Shown in pieces: positions 44,439 to 53,527 of a stretch of DNA of 64,000 bases; position 1 is the stretch's first letter, and every line of letters begins with the position of its first letter. The DNA comes from Clostridium saccharoperbutylacetonicum N1-4(HMT) (GTDB lineage: Bacteria > Bacillota > Clostridia > Clostridiales > Clostridiaceae): contig NC_020291.1 in the NCBI RefSeq assembly GCF_000340885.1, positions 5,829,501-5,893,500 on the forward strand, given 5' to 3'. The notes beneath the pieces were generated by a model. It had not been told where the DNA came from, did not search any database, and was given only the letters and a program-made list of their open reading frames with translations. The translations under genes and the position numbers were made by a program.

Positions 44439-46448
44439 TTATCTAAAAGCACCCATTACTTCTAGAGTTTTTAATATATTTCTACCTTCTTCAGTACCAT
44501 TTATTATCCTTCTTGCTCTAAAACTATCTCCAATATTAAGAAGCTTTACATCCTTTTCTTCTGCATACGCCTCAGCCATAGGTAAATCAGATATCTCTGC
44601 TCTCATTCCAAGACATACAAATCCATAGTCAAAGTTTATTTCTTCAATACTACCATCAGAATTTTTTACTGTAAACGAACTTTCATTAACAGTTTGAAGT
44701 GCAGTTTCTGTAAGTTGCTTAACATTGTTTTCCTTCATCATGTGGTATGCATCAAGTTTTGTGTTAGTGTCAAGATCTTTTCCTATTACAGGAAGCATTT
44801 CGATATCTGAAACATCTGCACCCTTTTCAGCAAAAAATTCTACAACATCAAGACCTACTGCTCCACCACCTACAACTACAATTTTCTTTCCTTTGCAGTC
44901 TTCTTTATCAAAAGCATCAATATTTTCAATGAAACCAAATGTTGATTTAACTTTTCCGCCTTCTTTATCTACATTTTCCTTCAATCCTGATATTGGAGGA
45001 AGAAGTGGCTTTGAGCCTGTAGCATTTATGATGATATCTGGCTTTACTTCATCTAATAATTCTTTTGTAGCTCTTGTATTAAGTTTTATATTTAAATTTG
45101 AAAGTTCTTTTGCTCTATTTTCTAAATATTCTACGAAATAGTGAATTTTCTTTTTCGCAGGAATTGTTCCTATCATCCAAGACAATCCACCTAATCTATC
45201 CTTTTCTTCAAATAATGTTACATTACATCCAACTTCTGCTGCTGTACATGCTGCTTCTAATCCAGCAGTACCTCCACCTATAACTGCAACATTAATTGAT
45301 TTCTTTACCTGCTTGTCTTTGTATGCATCTTCAAATAAAAGATCTGGGTTAACTGTACAACGAATTGGTTGTGATTTTGCCAAACGGTGGTCAGCACATC
45401 CTATATTGCAAGAAATACATCTTCTAAGAAGGTGCTCCTCTCCATTAGCAACTTTATTCGCCCAGTATGGTTCTGCTATCAACCCACGACCCATAGCAAC
45501 AAGGTCTGCATCTCCCTTTGCTATTACTTCTTCACAAACTTCTGGTGTGCGGAAATTTCCTGAAGTTATTACTGGCTTGTCAAATTTATCTCTTATAGCT
45601 TTAGCCATGTAACTTCTCCATCCTTCTGGAAGACTCATCTTATCATGTTGCAAATATAGAGTATCATTTTGTGCTATAGAAACATTGATAAAATCAACTT
45701 TTTCTTGTAAGTATTCCATTAATTCAAGGGAATCCTCTAGTGTATTTCCACCTTGAATCATATCATCAGCACTAATTCTAATTGCAATTGGGAATCTAGG
45801 ACCAACTGCTGCTCTTACCTCATCTATAACCATTTTAGGAAATCTAGCTCTGTTTTCAGCACTTCCACCAAACTCATCTTTTCTGTCATTAAATAAAGGT
45901 GAAAGGAACTGACTAAGTAGGTATGAGTGTCCACCATGAATCTCAACTGAGTCAAATCCTGCTAATTGAGCTCTTGCTGCAGACTCTCCATATTTTTTAG
46001 CAATAGCTTTCATTTCATCTACTGTTAATGGTCTTGGAATAGTTCCACCTTTTTTTGAGGGAATATTTGATGCTGAAATCGGTTGTTCACCATTCAATCT
46101 GGCTGCATAAGCTGATGCTCCTGCATGGTTAAGTTGAATAGACACCTTCGCACCATACGCATGAAGTCTTTCAACCAATGTGTATAGTCCAGGTACATAT
46201 TGATTATCATCAATTCTACACTGCTTTGTTCCATTTGTTCCCATAGGAAAATCAACACATGCATTCTCTACAATAATAAGCCCTGTGCCACCTTTAGCTC
46301 TTAATTCATAGTATTTAATCATCTCTTCTGATACTTCTGCACTAACAGTTGCTAAGTTACTACCAATAGGTGGCATAACTGTTCTGTTCCTTAATGTCAT
46401 TCCATTAATAGTGATTGGTGACAAAAGATTTGCATATTTATTTTTCAT
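44439..46448 (-). CDS. OYE-type NADH:flavin oxidoreductase with Fe-S cluster, copy 2
   Basis: The 669-residue protein has the same three-part layout as copy 1: an FMN barrel (ITINGMTLRNRTVMPPIGSN; EIHGGHSYLLSQFLSPLFNDR), the Fe-S motif CISCNIGC (about 348-355) with a distal Cys in QPIRC, and C-terminal FAD/NAD(P)H domains (VAVIGGGTAGLEAA and IVVVGGGAVGLDVV). It is clearly diverged from copy 1, so a different substrate is likely. It diverges from lysR2 across a perfect LysR-type dyad. Reduction of an enoate or dienoate is the family reaction. Confidence 0.87.
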   Translation of the reverse strand: MKNKYANLLSPITINGMTLRNRTVMPPIGSNLATVSAEVSEEMIKYYELRAKGGTGLIIVENACVDFPMGTNGTKQCRIDDNQYVPGLYTLVERLHAYGAKVSIQLNHAGASAYAARLNGEQPISASNIPSKKGGTIPRPLTVDEMKAIAKKYGESAARAQLAGFDSVEIHGGHSYLLSQFLSPLFNDRKDEFGGSAENRARFPKMVIDEVRAAVGPRFPIAIRISADDMIQGGNTLEDSLELMEYLQEKVDFINVSIAQNDTLYLQHDKMSLPEGWRSYMAKAIRDKFDKPVITSGNFRTPEVCEEVIAKGDADLVAMGRGLIAEPYWANKVANGEEHLLRRCISCNIGCADHRLAKSQPIRCTVNPDLLFEDAYKDKQVKKSINVAVIGGGTAGLEAACTAAEVGCNVTLFEEKDRLGGLSWMIGTIPAKKKIHYFVEYLENRAKELSNLNIKLNTRATKELLDEVKPDIIINATGSKPLLPPISGLKENVDKEGGKVKSTFGFIENIDAFDKEDCKGKKIVVVGGGAVGLDVVEFFAEKGADVSDIEMLPVIGKDLDTNTKLDAYHMMKENNVKQLTETALQTVNESSFTVKNSDGSIEEINFDYGFVCLGMRAEISDLPMAEAYAEEKDVKLLNIGDSFRARRIINGTEEGRNILKTLEVMGAFR

Positions 46449-46732
46449 AATTCTCCTCCTATTTATTATGTATAATATTTTTACTTAAATTTATCTATTT
46501 CATTGCAAACAATTACAAAACAGTATTTTTATATGAAAAATGTACGAATCCAAAAGATAAACATAGTAATTAGAATACGTTAAAACCTTACTTTTCAAAG
46601 ATATTTTAGTATTTGTTTAAAATTTAACTTGATTGATTAAATTTTAACTTGTTTATGTAATAGGACTAAACCCTATCCTTATAATCATATTTTAATATTT
46701 ATCTATTCATTAATCTAATATCTTTTTTTTAC

Positions 46733-46761
46733 ATTATTAATAGATTATATCTATTAATAAT
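46733..46761. promoter_or_regulatory. Perfect LysR-type operator between OYE copy 2 and lysR2
   Basis: ATTATTAATAGAT, TAT, ATCTATTAATAAT: 13-bp perfect arms with a 3-bp centre. The inner ATAGATTATATCTAT is a T-N11-A type LysR box, similar to sequences at 42431 and 50713. Confidence 0.7.
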
Positions 46762-46819
46762 GGTATACTTAGTTAAATAGTTTTTAAAAAAAGCAATATT
46801 AGAAAGGATTGATGCTCTA

Positions 46820-47710
46820 ATGAATTTAAATCATTTGCAATATTTTAGAGTCTTAGCTAAGCTTGAACATTACACTCAGGCCGCTAAAGAATTGTCAATT
46901 ACTCAACCTAGTTTAAGTCATGCTATTTCAACAATAGAAAACGATTTAGGCACTTATTTGTTTGAGAAGGATGGAAGAAATGTAAAACTGACTAAATATG
47001 GCCGCTTTTTTCTTAAATATGTTGATAGTGCTTTAAATGAATTAGAAGTAGGAGAAAAAAAATTGAAGGCCTTGACTAACTCTTCAACTGGTGTAATTGA
47101 TTTAGGTTTCATATATACCTTAGGAGCATATGTTATGCCAAATATAATTAAAGAATTTTTAGATAATGAAAAATATAAAAATATCTCATTTTCACTTTTT
47201 CAAGGCACTACTCGTAATATTATTACTGGATTAAAAAACGAAAAATTTGATTTAGGTTTCTGTTCATTTGTAGAAAATGAACCTGATATAGATTTTGTAC
47301 CTATTTTAGAAGAACAGCTAGTTTTAATCGTTTCAAAAAATCATGAACTAGCTTCACTTGATAGCATTGACTTAATAGATTTAGCTAACTATCCTTTTGT
47401 ATACTTCAATAAAGAAAGTGGAATACGACCTCTTATTGATAGTTTATTTAGTAAAGTTAATATTACACCTAAAATTATATGTGAAGTTGAAGAAGACAGT
47501 GCGGTTTTAGGATTGGTTGCCGTTGACTATGGTATTGCTATTATTCCTAATATATCTTTAATAAAAAATTTCGATGTAAAAATCATACATATAAGCAATC
47601 CTATTGTTAAAAGATATATTTATCTTGCTTCTATGAAGAACAAATATATTTCTCCATCTGCAAATCAATTTCGTAACTATATCCTCAAGAATTTAAGTGA
47701 AACTTTATAA
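46820..47710 (+). CDS. LysR-family regulator (copy 2)
   Basis: The 296-residue protein has a helix-turn-helix at 1-60 (MNLNHLQYFRVLAKLEHYTQAAKEL; QPSLSHAISTIENDLG) and an effector-binding domain from about 90. It is a close relative of the regulator at 42500. It diverges from the second OYE-type gene with a perfect dyad between them, the standard autoregulated LysR layout. The UbiX gene converges with it downstream. An AGAAAGGA site precedes the ATG. Confidence 0.9.
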   Translation: MNLNHLQYFRVLAKLEHYTQAAKELSITQPSLSHAISTIENDLGTYLFEKDGRNVKLTKYGRFFLKYVDSALNELEVGEKKLKALTNSSTGVIDLGFIYTLGAYVMPNIIKEFLDNEKYKNISFSLFQGTTRNIITGLKNEKFDLGFCSFVENEPDIDFVPILEEQLVLIVSKNHELASLDSIDLIDLANYPFVYFNKESGIRPLIDSLFSKVNITPKIICEVEEDSAVLGLVAVDYGIAIIPNISLIKNFDVKIIHISNPIVKRYIYLASMKNKYISPSANQFRNYILKNLSETL

Positions 47711-47836
47711 AATCATTAGCTAACCACCAAAAGTGATTTTATGATATATTTCCTTTCATATACATGCGTATAGAAGTCTAACTACGACACAGGCTTCTTT
47801 TCCAGCCTCAGTTGAGCAAACAGGCTTGGCAAATAC

Positions 47837-47869
47837 AAAAAGATTGGCTGATTATATGCCAATCTTTTT
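47837..47869. terminator. Bidirectional terminator between lysR2 and ubiX
   Basis: AAAAAGATTGGC (47837-47848) pairs perfectly with GCCAATCTTTTT (47858-47869) around a 9-nt loop. Confidence 0.85.
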
Positions 47870-47931
47870 ATAAATACACTTTTATAACATTTTATAAATC
47901 TTTATAATTATTCTAACATTTCCATCCTCAT

Positions 47932-48489
47932 TTAGCCATTCCATCTTTTTGCGGTATAACACTGTATCCCAAATTGATCAAAAACTTTTGTCACATGATG
48001 ATTTACAATATCCTCTATAGTTTTAGGATTATTATAAAATGCTGGCATTGGTGGCATTATTCTAACTCCAAGTCTTGATAGTTTAAGCATATTTTCCAAA
48101 TGTATTGAACTTAATGGAGTTTCTCTTGGACATAAAATTAATTTTCTTCCTTCTTTCAACATTACTCCAGCAGTTCTTGAAATTAAATTATCATCATATC
48201 CATTAGCTATTGAACTAAGTGTCTTCATGCTACAAGGCAAAATTATCATTCCATCCGTAATAAATGATCCACTAGAAATCTTTGCTCCAAGATTTCTGCT
48301 ATCATAAATAAAATCTGATAATTCTTGTAAATAATCTAATGAATAATCTGTTTCTATTTCCAAATTTTTTATAGCCCATTCACTCATAATGAGATGAGTA
48401 TTTACATTTTCTATTTGTTTCAATGCTTCAAGGAGCTTAACCCCATAAATTATTCCTGTTGCACCTGTAATCCCAACTACTAACTCCAT
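47932..48489 (-). CDS. ubiX: UbiX-family flavin prenyltransferase
   Basis: The 185-residue flavoprotein has the N-terminal VVGITGATGIIYGVKLLEAL, the GSFITDGMIILPCSMKTLSSIANG segment near 78-101, and a C-terminal LILCPRETPLSSIHLENMLKL motif. UbiX enzymes prenylate FMN with dimethylallyl phosphate to make prFMN, the cofactor of UbiD decarboxylases. One is encoded immediately upstream on the same strand. No membrane segment is present. Confidence 0.93.
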   Translation of the reverse strand: MELVVGITGATGIIYGVKLLEALKQIENVNTHLIMSEWAIKNLEIETDYSLDYLQELSDFIYDSRNLGAKISSGSFITDGMIILPCSMKTLSSIANGYDDNLISRTAGVMLKEGRKLILCPRETPLSSIHLENMLKLSRLGVRIMPPMPAFYNNPKTIEDIVNHHVTKVFDQFGIQCYTAKRWNG

Positions 48490-48672
48490 CTTTCACCTCA
48501 ATTTAAAGCTGTTTTAATCTATCCCACAGCTATATTATCATTTGTCTGCAAAAATCCATTACACCAGTTATTCCAGTTTTATTAAATTATCTATATATAT
48601 ACTATAACATATAACAAAGTTTTCAAAAAAATTTTTGTTAGCATTTCATCTGACATATCTATAATGCAAAAG

Positions 48673-50172
48673 TTATTTATTTGCTTCTGACTTAAATAAT
48701 TCTGGTGCAAAACGAGCTGGATCTACATCTTTAAATTTTGCTCTTTGGAATTTATCTTTAAGTGCATATGGCACAGTGCAATCAAATATTGTCTTACAAG
48801 AAATTCCTTTATCTTTAATTGATGAACTATATTCTGGATCTTGTGAAGGATCTAGTGGATGACAACGTACTCCCGGAATAAATATTGTATCAACATCACC
48901 TTGGTAACGTGTATTCAAAGCCCACATTACATCATTACTATCAAACGGATCAACATCTTCATCAACTATAATTACATGTTTAAGTTCAGAAAATGCTGAA
49001 AATGCTAATAATGCGGCCTGTCTTTGACGACCTTCATCACTTGGCTGGCTTTTCTTAAATTGCAAAATCGCCATATATTTTCCACCACCTGATGAATGCG
49101 CATACACATTTAACAGCCTACCAGGCATGGCCTTTTCTACCATTTGAAGTATGCTTGCTTCTGTTGGAATACCTGCCATGCTAACATGTTCTTCGCTTGG
49201 CCCAATGCAAGTTTGCATTATTGGATTTATGCGATGAGTAACAGCTTTTACTTTTATTACTGGTATTTCATCACAAGCTGGACCAGTATAACCAGGAAAT
49301 TCTGGCATAGCTTTTCCTGTATTTGAGTTTTGATCTTCTCTAATACGCACATTTGGAATTAATTCACCTTCTATAACATATTCAGCATTTGCAATTGCTC
49401 TTTCATCAATTGTTAAACACTGAGTTAATTCAACAGCTTTATTTCTAATAGCTCCAGCAATGCTTAATTCATTAAAACCAATTGGTGTTGTCGGAGGTTC
49501 AAAGCAAGCTGCAATTTCTATTGCAGGATCAACTCCTATACTAATAGAAATTGGTAATGGCTTCCCTAACTTTTCAGCTTTTTCACGAAACACACCCAAA
49601 TGACGAGCCCCTGGAGTAAAGAACATAGACATTTCATCTTTGCTTTGTAAACATAAGCGATGTATAGTAATATCTGAATCACCATTTTCAGGGTCTGATG
49701 CATAGCACATACCCAAGGTTATATATGGACCTGCATCCTCTTCTGTATTAGTCGGTGCAGGAACTAATTTTCTAATATCAAAACCTGGTTCATCTGCATA
49801 ATGAACTACCTCTTGACATTTAGGTTTTTCCTTTATAACTATTGGTTGAATTGGATGCTTAACTGCTTCATTTAAAAGAAAGCCTAGACGTTCTGGTTTT
49901 GAATCAAGCATTAAGCCAACTCTTTCTCTGCTTGCCAAAAGTCCAATAAGGACCCTTGCATCTTCATGCCCCTTAACATTATTAAATATCATTGCCGGTC
50001 CAATTCTTGTTGGTCGCATTACCGTACCGCCAGCACCTATATAACGATAAACACCTGATATTTCAGCATTAGGATCTGCTTCTTCACTGGTCTCAATTAA
50101 TTGTCCTGGAACTCCTTTTAAACGTTCCAATGCAGAACGTAAATCTGTTATTTTTGATCTTTCAGTTGACAT
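48673..50172 (-). CDS. UbiD-family prFMN-dependent decarboxylase
   Basis: The 499-residue enzyme has the UbiD fold: DSDITIHRLCLQ (prFMN/metal region), ISIGVDPAIEIAACFEPP, and the E-R-E proton-relay region with EYVIEGELIP followed by EFPGYTG. A C-terminal hexamerisation region contains VDEDVDPFDSNDVMWAL. It is non-oxidative, reversible aromatic acid decarboxylation; protocatechuate or a related hydroxybenzoate is a sensible substrate here. The ATG at 50172 follows GGAGGAG. It is co-transcribed with the ABM gene (39-nt gap). Confidence 0.92.
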   Translation of the reverse strand: MSTERSKITDLRSALERLKGVPGQLIETSEEADPNAEISGVYRYIGAGGTVMRPTRIGPAMIFNNVKGHEDARVLIGLLASRERVGLMLDSKPERLGFLLNEAVKHPIQPIVIKEKPKCQEVVHYADEPGFDIRKLVPAPTNTEEDAGPYITLGMCYASDPENGDSDITIHRLCLQSKDEMSMFFTPGARHLGVFREKAEKLGKPLPISISIGVDPAIEIAACFEPPTTPIGFNELSIAGAIRNKAVELTQCLTIDERAIANAEYVIEGELIPNVRIREDQNSNTGKAMPEFPGYTGPACDEIPVIKVKAVTHRINPIMQTCIGPSEEHVSMAGIPTEASILQMVEKAMPGRLLNVYAHSSGGGKYMAILQFKKSQPSDEGRQRQAALLAFSAFSELKHVIIVDEDVDPFDSNDVMWALNTRYQGDVDTIFIPGVRCHPLDPSQDPEYSSSIKDKGISCKTIFDCTVPYALKDKFQRAKFKDVDPARFAPELFKSEANK

Positions 50173-50211
50173 TTTATACTCCTCCTTCCTTAAATGCACT
50201 AATTTTGGCTA

Positions 50212-50496
50212 TTATACTTCTCTGTATAAATTTACATCCCCTTTACTTACTCGCAAATCAGCAAATAAAGGAACTATTCTTTTAAAATGCTCAGTTTTAT
50301 TATGTAAATCAATCGCATTTTGATCTTCCCAATCTTCTATAAACGTAATTATAGATGGATTATTTATATCTTGGAATAACCCATAGGAAATACATCCTTG
50401 TTCTTGCTTACTCTTTTCAATTAATTCTTTTGCTAATTGAATATATTCTTCTCTCTTGTCATCTTTAACTACACTTTGCGCTACTATTCTTATCAT
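50212..50496 (-). CDS. Antibiotic biosynthesis monooxygenase (ABM/YgiN-like) domain protein
   Basis: The 94-residue ferredoxin-like dimer protein has IRIVAQSVVKDDKREEYIQLAKELIEKS, GCISYGLFQDINNPSIITFIEDWED and a conserved His near 64-70 (AIDLHNKTEHF). YgiN-type proteins act on quinols or catechols; in an anaerobe a role in handling catechol or quinone products is conceivable. It is the first gene of the UbiD unit. The start is the ATG at 50496 after AGAGGG. A longer frame starting at 50592 lacks a ribosome binding site. Confidence 0.82.
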   Translation of the reverse strand: MIRIVAQSVVKDDKREEYIQLAKELIEKSKQEQGCISYGLFQDINNPSIITFIEDWEDQNAIDLHNKTEHFKRIVPLFADLRVSKGDVNLYREV

Positions 50497-50712
50497 ATTA
50501 TTCCCTCTTTCTAACTTATTAAAATTATTATATTTATTCCAATTAACAATCAACAGTGATTGATGAAATCCTTTCAGTACTTCTAAAAACAAATGAAGAA
50601 TTTTAAACTCACTATTTCTTATATGTTGTTATTTAGAAAGTATATAATACCTTACTTATAATTTTACAGCAAAATTGCAAGTAAAATCTAATAACTAATT
50701 ACATTAAAATCT

Positions 50713-50727
50713 ATAGATTTTAACCAT
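50713..50727. promoter_or_regulatory. Possible LysR-type box upstream of the ABM-ubiD unit
   Basis: ATAGATTTTAACCAT resembles the boxes at 42431 and 46740 in its first nine bases. It lies about 220 bp before the ABM start codon. The weak right half makes this tentative. Confidence 0.35.
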
Positions 50728-50733
50728 ATAAAA

Positions 50734-50773
50734 TAGCATCGCTTATAATTAAAATTTAATCATAAGTGATGCT
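50734..50773 (-). terminator. Terminator of the aro operon
   Basis: AGCATCGCTTATAATTAAA (50734-50752) pairs with 50755-50773 over 19 bp with two G-U pairs. It is followed by ATTTTATA on the minus strand, about 90 bp after the tyrA stop. Confidence 0.75.
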
Positions 50774-50865
50774 ACTCAATTCAAAACACTCTATCTTTTT
50801 AATTTTTATACTTATAACAAATTATTATCCAAAAAATCAAAAGCTATTTTGCCTTACTAATTCTA

Positions 50866-51699
50866 TTATAACTTTTCACGTCTTTTTGTAGATTTTATAA
50901 ATAATTGTTTTAATGACTCTATATCATTATCTTTAATTGCATATTTTATTTTGTCTAACTCATTTTCAAAGTTTTGTATACTCATAAGTAAATTTTCTTT
51001 ATTTCCCAAGAAAAGTTCACTCCATAAATCTTCATTAATGTTAGCTATTCTAGTTAAATCTCTATAACTATCACCAATAAAACTTCCAGTATCTCTTCCT
51101 TCCACATCACTATTCACTAATGCAACTGCTAATGCATGTGGTAGTTGACTTGTAAATCCTATCATTTCATCATGATATTCTGGATTTATCCTTTTAACTC
51201 TCTTAAAACCTATTTCATATGCTAAATCTTCTATAAGTTTAAGATTTTCTTCTTTATTTCTATCTACTGGAGTTAAAATATAGTTTGCACCTTTAAATAC
51301 TTCGCTAGTAGCAAAATCTATTCCTTTCTTTTCTCTTCCTGCCATTGGATGTCCAAAAACAAAGTCAATATTACTTGGTAAAATTTCTACTATATGGCCA
51401 ATGAACATCTTCTTTATCCCAGTGGCATCTGTTATTACTGCGCCATCTTTAAAATTGTCTTTGTTATCAGTAATAAACTTTTTAACTAACCTTGGGTATA
51501 AAGACATAATTATTAAATCAGCATCTTTAACTATTTCTTCTCCACTAGTAAATCCTTCTTTAATTAATCCTAATTTTTTAGCTTTTACTAATGTTTCCTC
51601 ATTAGTGTCTATTCCATAAACATCATTGTATCCTGCTTCTTTTAAAGCCATAGTAAAGGAACCACCAATTACACCAAGACCAACAACTACAATTTTCAT
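50866..51699 (-). CDS. tyrA: Prephenate dehydrogenase
   Basis: The 277-residue enzyme has the NAD site VVVGLGVIGGSFTMAL at its N-terminus, DATGIKK near 92, the GHPMAGREKKG substrate segment near 116-126 and PEYHDEMIGFTSQLPHALA with catalytic His residues near 175. It makes 4-hydroxyphenylpyruvate for tyrosine. No chorismate mutase or ACT domain is fused. It is the last gene of the aro operon, 19 nt after aroF. Confidence 0.93.
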   Translation of the reverse strand: MKIVVVGLGVIGGSFTMALKEAGYNDVYGIDTNEETLVKAKKLGLIKEGFTSGEEIVKDADLIIMSLYPRLVKKFITDNKDNFKDGAVITDATGIKKMFIGHIVEILPSNIDFVFGHPMAGREKKGIDFATSEVFKGANYILTPVDRNKEENLKLIEDLAYEIGFKRVKRINPEYHDEMIGFTSQLPHALAVALVNSDVEGRDTGSFIGDSYRDLTRIANINEDLWSELFLGNKENLLMSIQNFENELDKIKYAIKDNDIESLKQLFIKSTKRREKL

Positions 51700-51718
51700 A
51701 TTTAGCCCCCCAGAAAAT

Positions 51719-52732
51719 TTAAATTTCTTTTCCTTCCATATTTGCTACAACTTTAACCTTATCCATCAATTTATCGAATTGATCTGGTGTAAGAGATTGT
51801 TGCCCATCGCTTAATGCATTTTCAGGATCATTATGAACTTCTATCATAAGTCCATCACTTCCAGCTATAACTGCTGCCTTTGCCATAGGCTCTACTAAAT
51901 AAGCATATCCTCCCGCATGGCTTGGATCAATAATAATAGGTAAATGTGATAATCTTTTAATTACTGGAATAGCCTGTAAATCCAAAGTATTTCTAGTAAT
52001 TGTTTCAAAAGTTCTAACTCCTCTTTCACAAAGAATTACATTTTCATTACCACCTGCCATAATATATTCTGCCGACATTAACCATTCTTCTATAGTAGCT
52101 GATAAACCTCTCTTTAATAAAATTGGTTTATTAGTTTTTCCAATTTGCTTTAATAAATCAAAGTTTTGCATATTTCTTGCACCAATTTGAATAACATCAA
52201 CATTTTCAACAAAAGTATCTATATAATCAGTTGACATAAGTTCTGTAACTATTGGAAGTCCTGTTTCTTGTTTTGCTGTTTTTAATAGTTTTAATCCTTC
52301 AAGTTCTAAGCCTTGAAAACTATATGGAGAAGTTCTTGGTTTAAAAGCTCCTCCTCTTAAGAAGTTTGCTCCTGCAGCTTTTACTCTTTTAGCTACTTCA
52401 ACAATTTGTTCTTCACTTTCAACAGAGCATGGCCCTGCCATTACTCCTAAACGACTCCCTCCAATTACTGAACCCTTAATATCAATAACTGTATCTTCCG
52501 GTTTAAATCTTCTATTTGCCTTCTTGAAAGGTTCTTGAACCTTCATAACTCTATCTACCCCTTTAAGTACTTGCATCTTCTTCGGATCTATTATAGAAGT
52601 ATCTCCTACAACACCTATAATATAGTATGTGTCTCCTTTAGAAAGATTAACTTCTAATCCCTTTCCTTCAATTATTTCTTTAATTTTTCTAATTTCCTCT
52701 TCGCTTGCTTTTGGTTTCATTATAATTATCAT
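51719..52732 (-). CDS. aroF: 3-deoxy-D-arabino-heptulosonate 7-phosphate synthase, type I beta
   Basis: The 337-residue protein has an N-terminal ferredoxin-like regulatory domain (about 1-75) and a KDO8P/DAHP-synthase barrel: GVMAGPCSVESEEQI, FLRGGAFKPRTSPYSFQG, PILLKRGLSATIEEW, NVILCERGVRTFE and PIIIDPSHAGG. It condenses PEP and erythrose-4-P, the first step of the pathway. The N-terminal domain is the type found in feedback-regulated Thermotoga-like enzymes, which respond to Tyr/Phe. It lies between aroK and tyrA. Confidence 0.93.
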   Translation of the reverse strand: MIIIMKPKASEEEIRKIKEIIEGKGLEVNLSKGDTYYIIGVVGDTSIIDPKKMQVLKGVDRVMKVQEPFKKANRRFKPEDTVIDIKGSVIGGSRLGVMAGPCSVESEEQIVEVAKRVKAAGANFLRGGAFKPRTSPYSFQGLELEGLKLLKTAKQETGLPIVTELMSTDYIDTFVENVDVIQIGARNMQNFDLLKQIGKTNKPILLKRGLSATIEEWLMSAEYIMAGGNENVILCERGVRTFETITRNTLDLQAIPVIKRLSHLPIIIDPSHAGGYAYLVEPMAKAAVIAGSDGLMIEVHNDPENALSDGQQSLTPDQFDKLMDKVKVVANMEGKEI

Positions 52733-52873
52733 TGTTTGTTTCCTCCTATACTACTAAAAAACTATTTTTTCTTCTAATCTACTATCCTACTAATCTACTA
52801 CATAATATTAATTCAAATTTATATATAATTTCAATATTTGTTGTAATACTTTTCTTTATAGGTCAATAGAAAC

Positions 52874-53392
52874 TTAATTATTTATACTTACATTTTCATT
52901 ATTGTCTATTACTTCTTTAATTTTATCAATTACCACTCTAATATCACTATCATTTTTAACTATTTCTTCAGCATATTCATTGTAAAGTGCATATCTTTCA
53001 TCATATAGTTTTAATAACTTTTCTTTTCCATCTTTAAGAAGTGGTCTAAACGAAACATCTACATCTCCTAAAATATTGTCAACAGGCCTATCAATAAAAA
53101 TAATTAACCCTTCCTTATTTAAAGTATCTATATTAGCTTTTCTTTTTATAACTCCACCTCCTGTAGAAATTAATACATTACTGTATCCAGCTAATTCTTT
53201 GCATGTTTCTGATTCAATATCTCTAAAAAATTCTTCACCATTTTCAAAAAGTTGTATGGTTGTTTTTCCTGTTTTCTCTACAATGTATTCATCCATATCA
53301 AAGAATTTTATATTTAATTCTTCAGCTAACATTTTTCCAAGTGTCGTTTTCCCGCTACCTGGCATACCAATTATAACTATTTTGTTTTTCAT
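52874..53392 (-). CDS. aroK: Shikimate kinase
   Basis: The 172-residue P-loop kinase has GMPGSGKTTLGKML (8-21), the shikimate-binding MDEYIVEKTG (32-41), the GEEFFRDIE Arg near 58, STGGGVI near 77 and a lid region with RPLL near 117. It phosphorylates shikimate. Length is normal. A 141-bp gap holding CTACTA-rich sequence separates it from aroF. AGGAGG-type sequence precedes the ATG. Confidence 0.93.
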   Translation of the reverse strand: MKNKIVIIGMPGSGKTTLGKMLAEELNIKFFDMDEYIVEKTGKTTIQLFENGEEFFRDIESETCKELAGYSNVLISTGGGVIKRKANIDTLNKEGLIIFIDRPVDNILGDVDVSFRPLLKDGKEKLLKLYDERYALYNEYAEEIVKNDSDIRVVIDKIKEVIDNNENVSINN

Positions 53393-53527
53393 ATCTAACC
53401 TTCCTCCTAATTATTTAAATTATTTATTAATATAAGAACATAGTTCTTTACATTACATTGAATTTCATCTATGGATATATTTATCGTCTTTCCTCTGCCT
53501 TAATTGCTTAATAAATTGAACTTAAAA

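Noticed and set aside
44725..45141. 138-codon plus-strand frame
   Set aside because: Antisense shadow of the second OYE-type gene; no start signals or recognisable domain.
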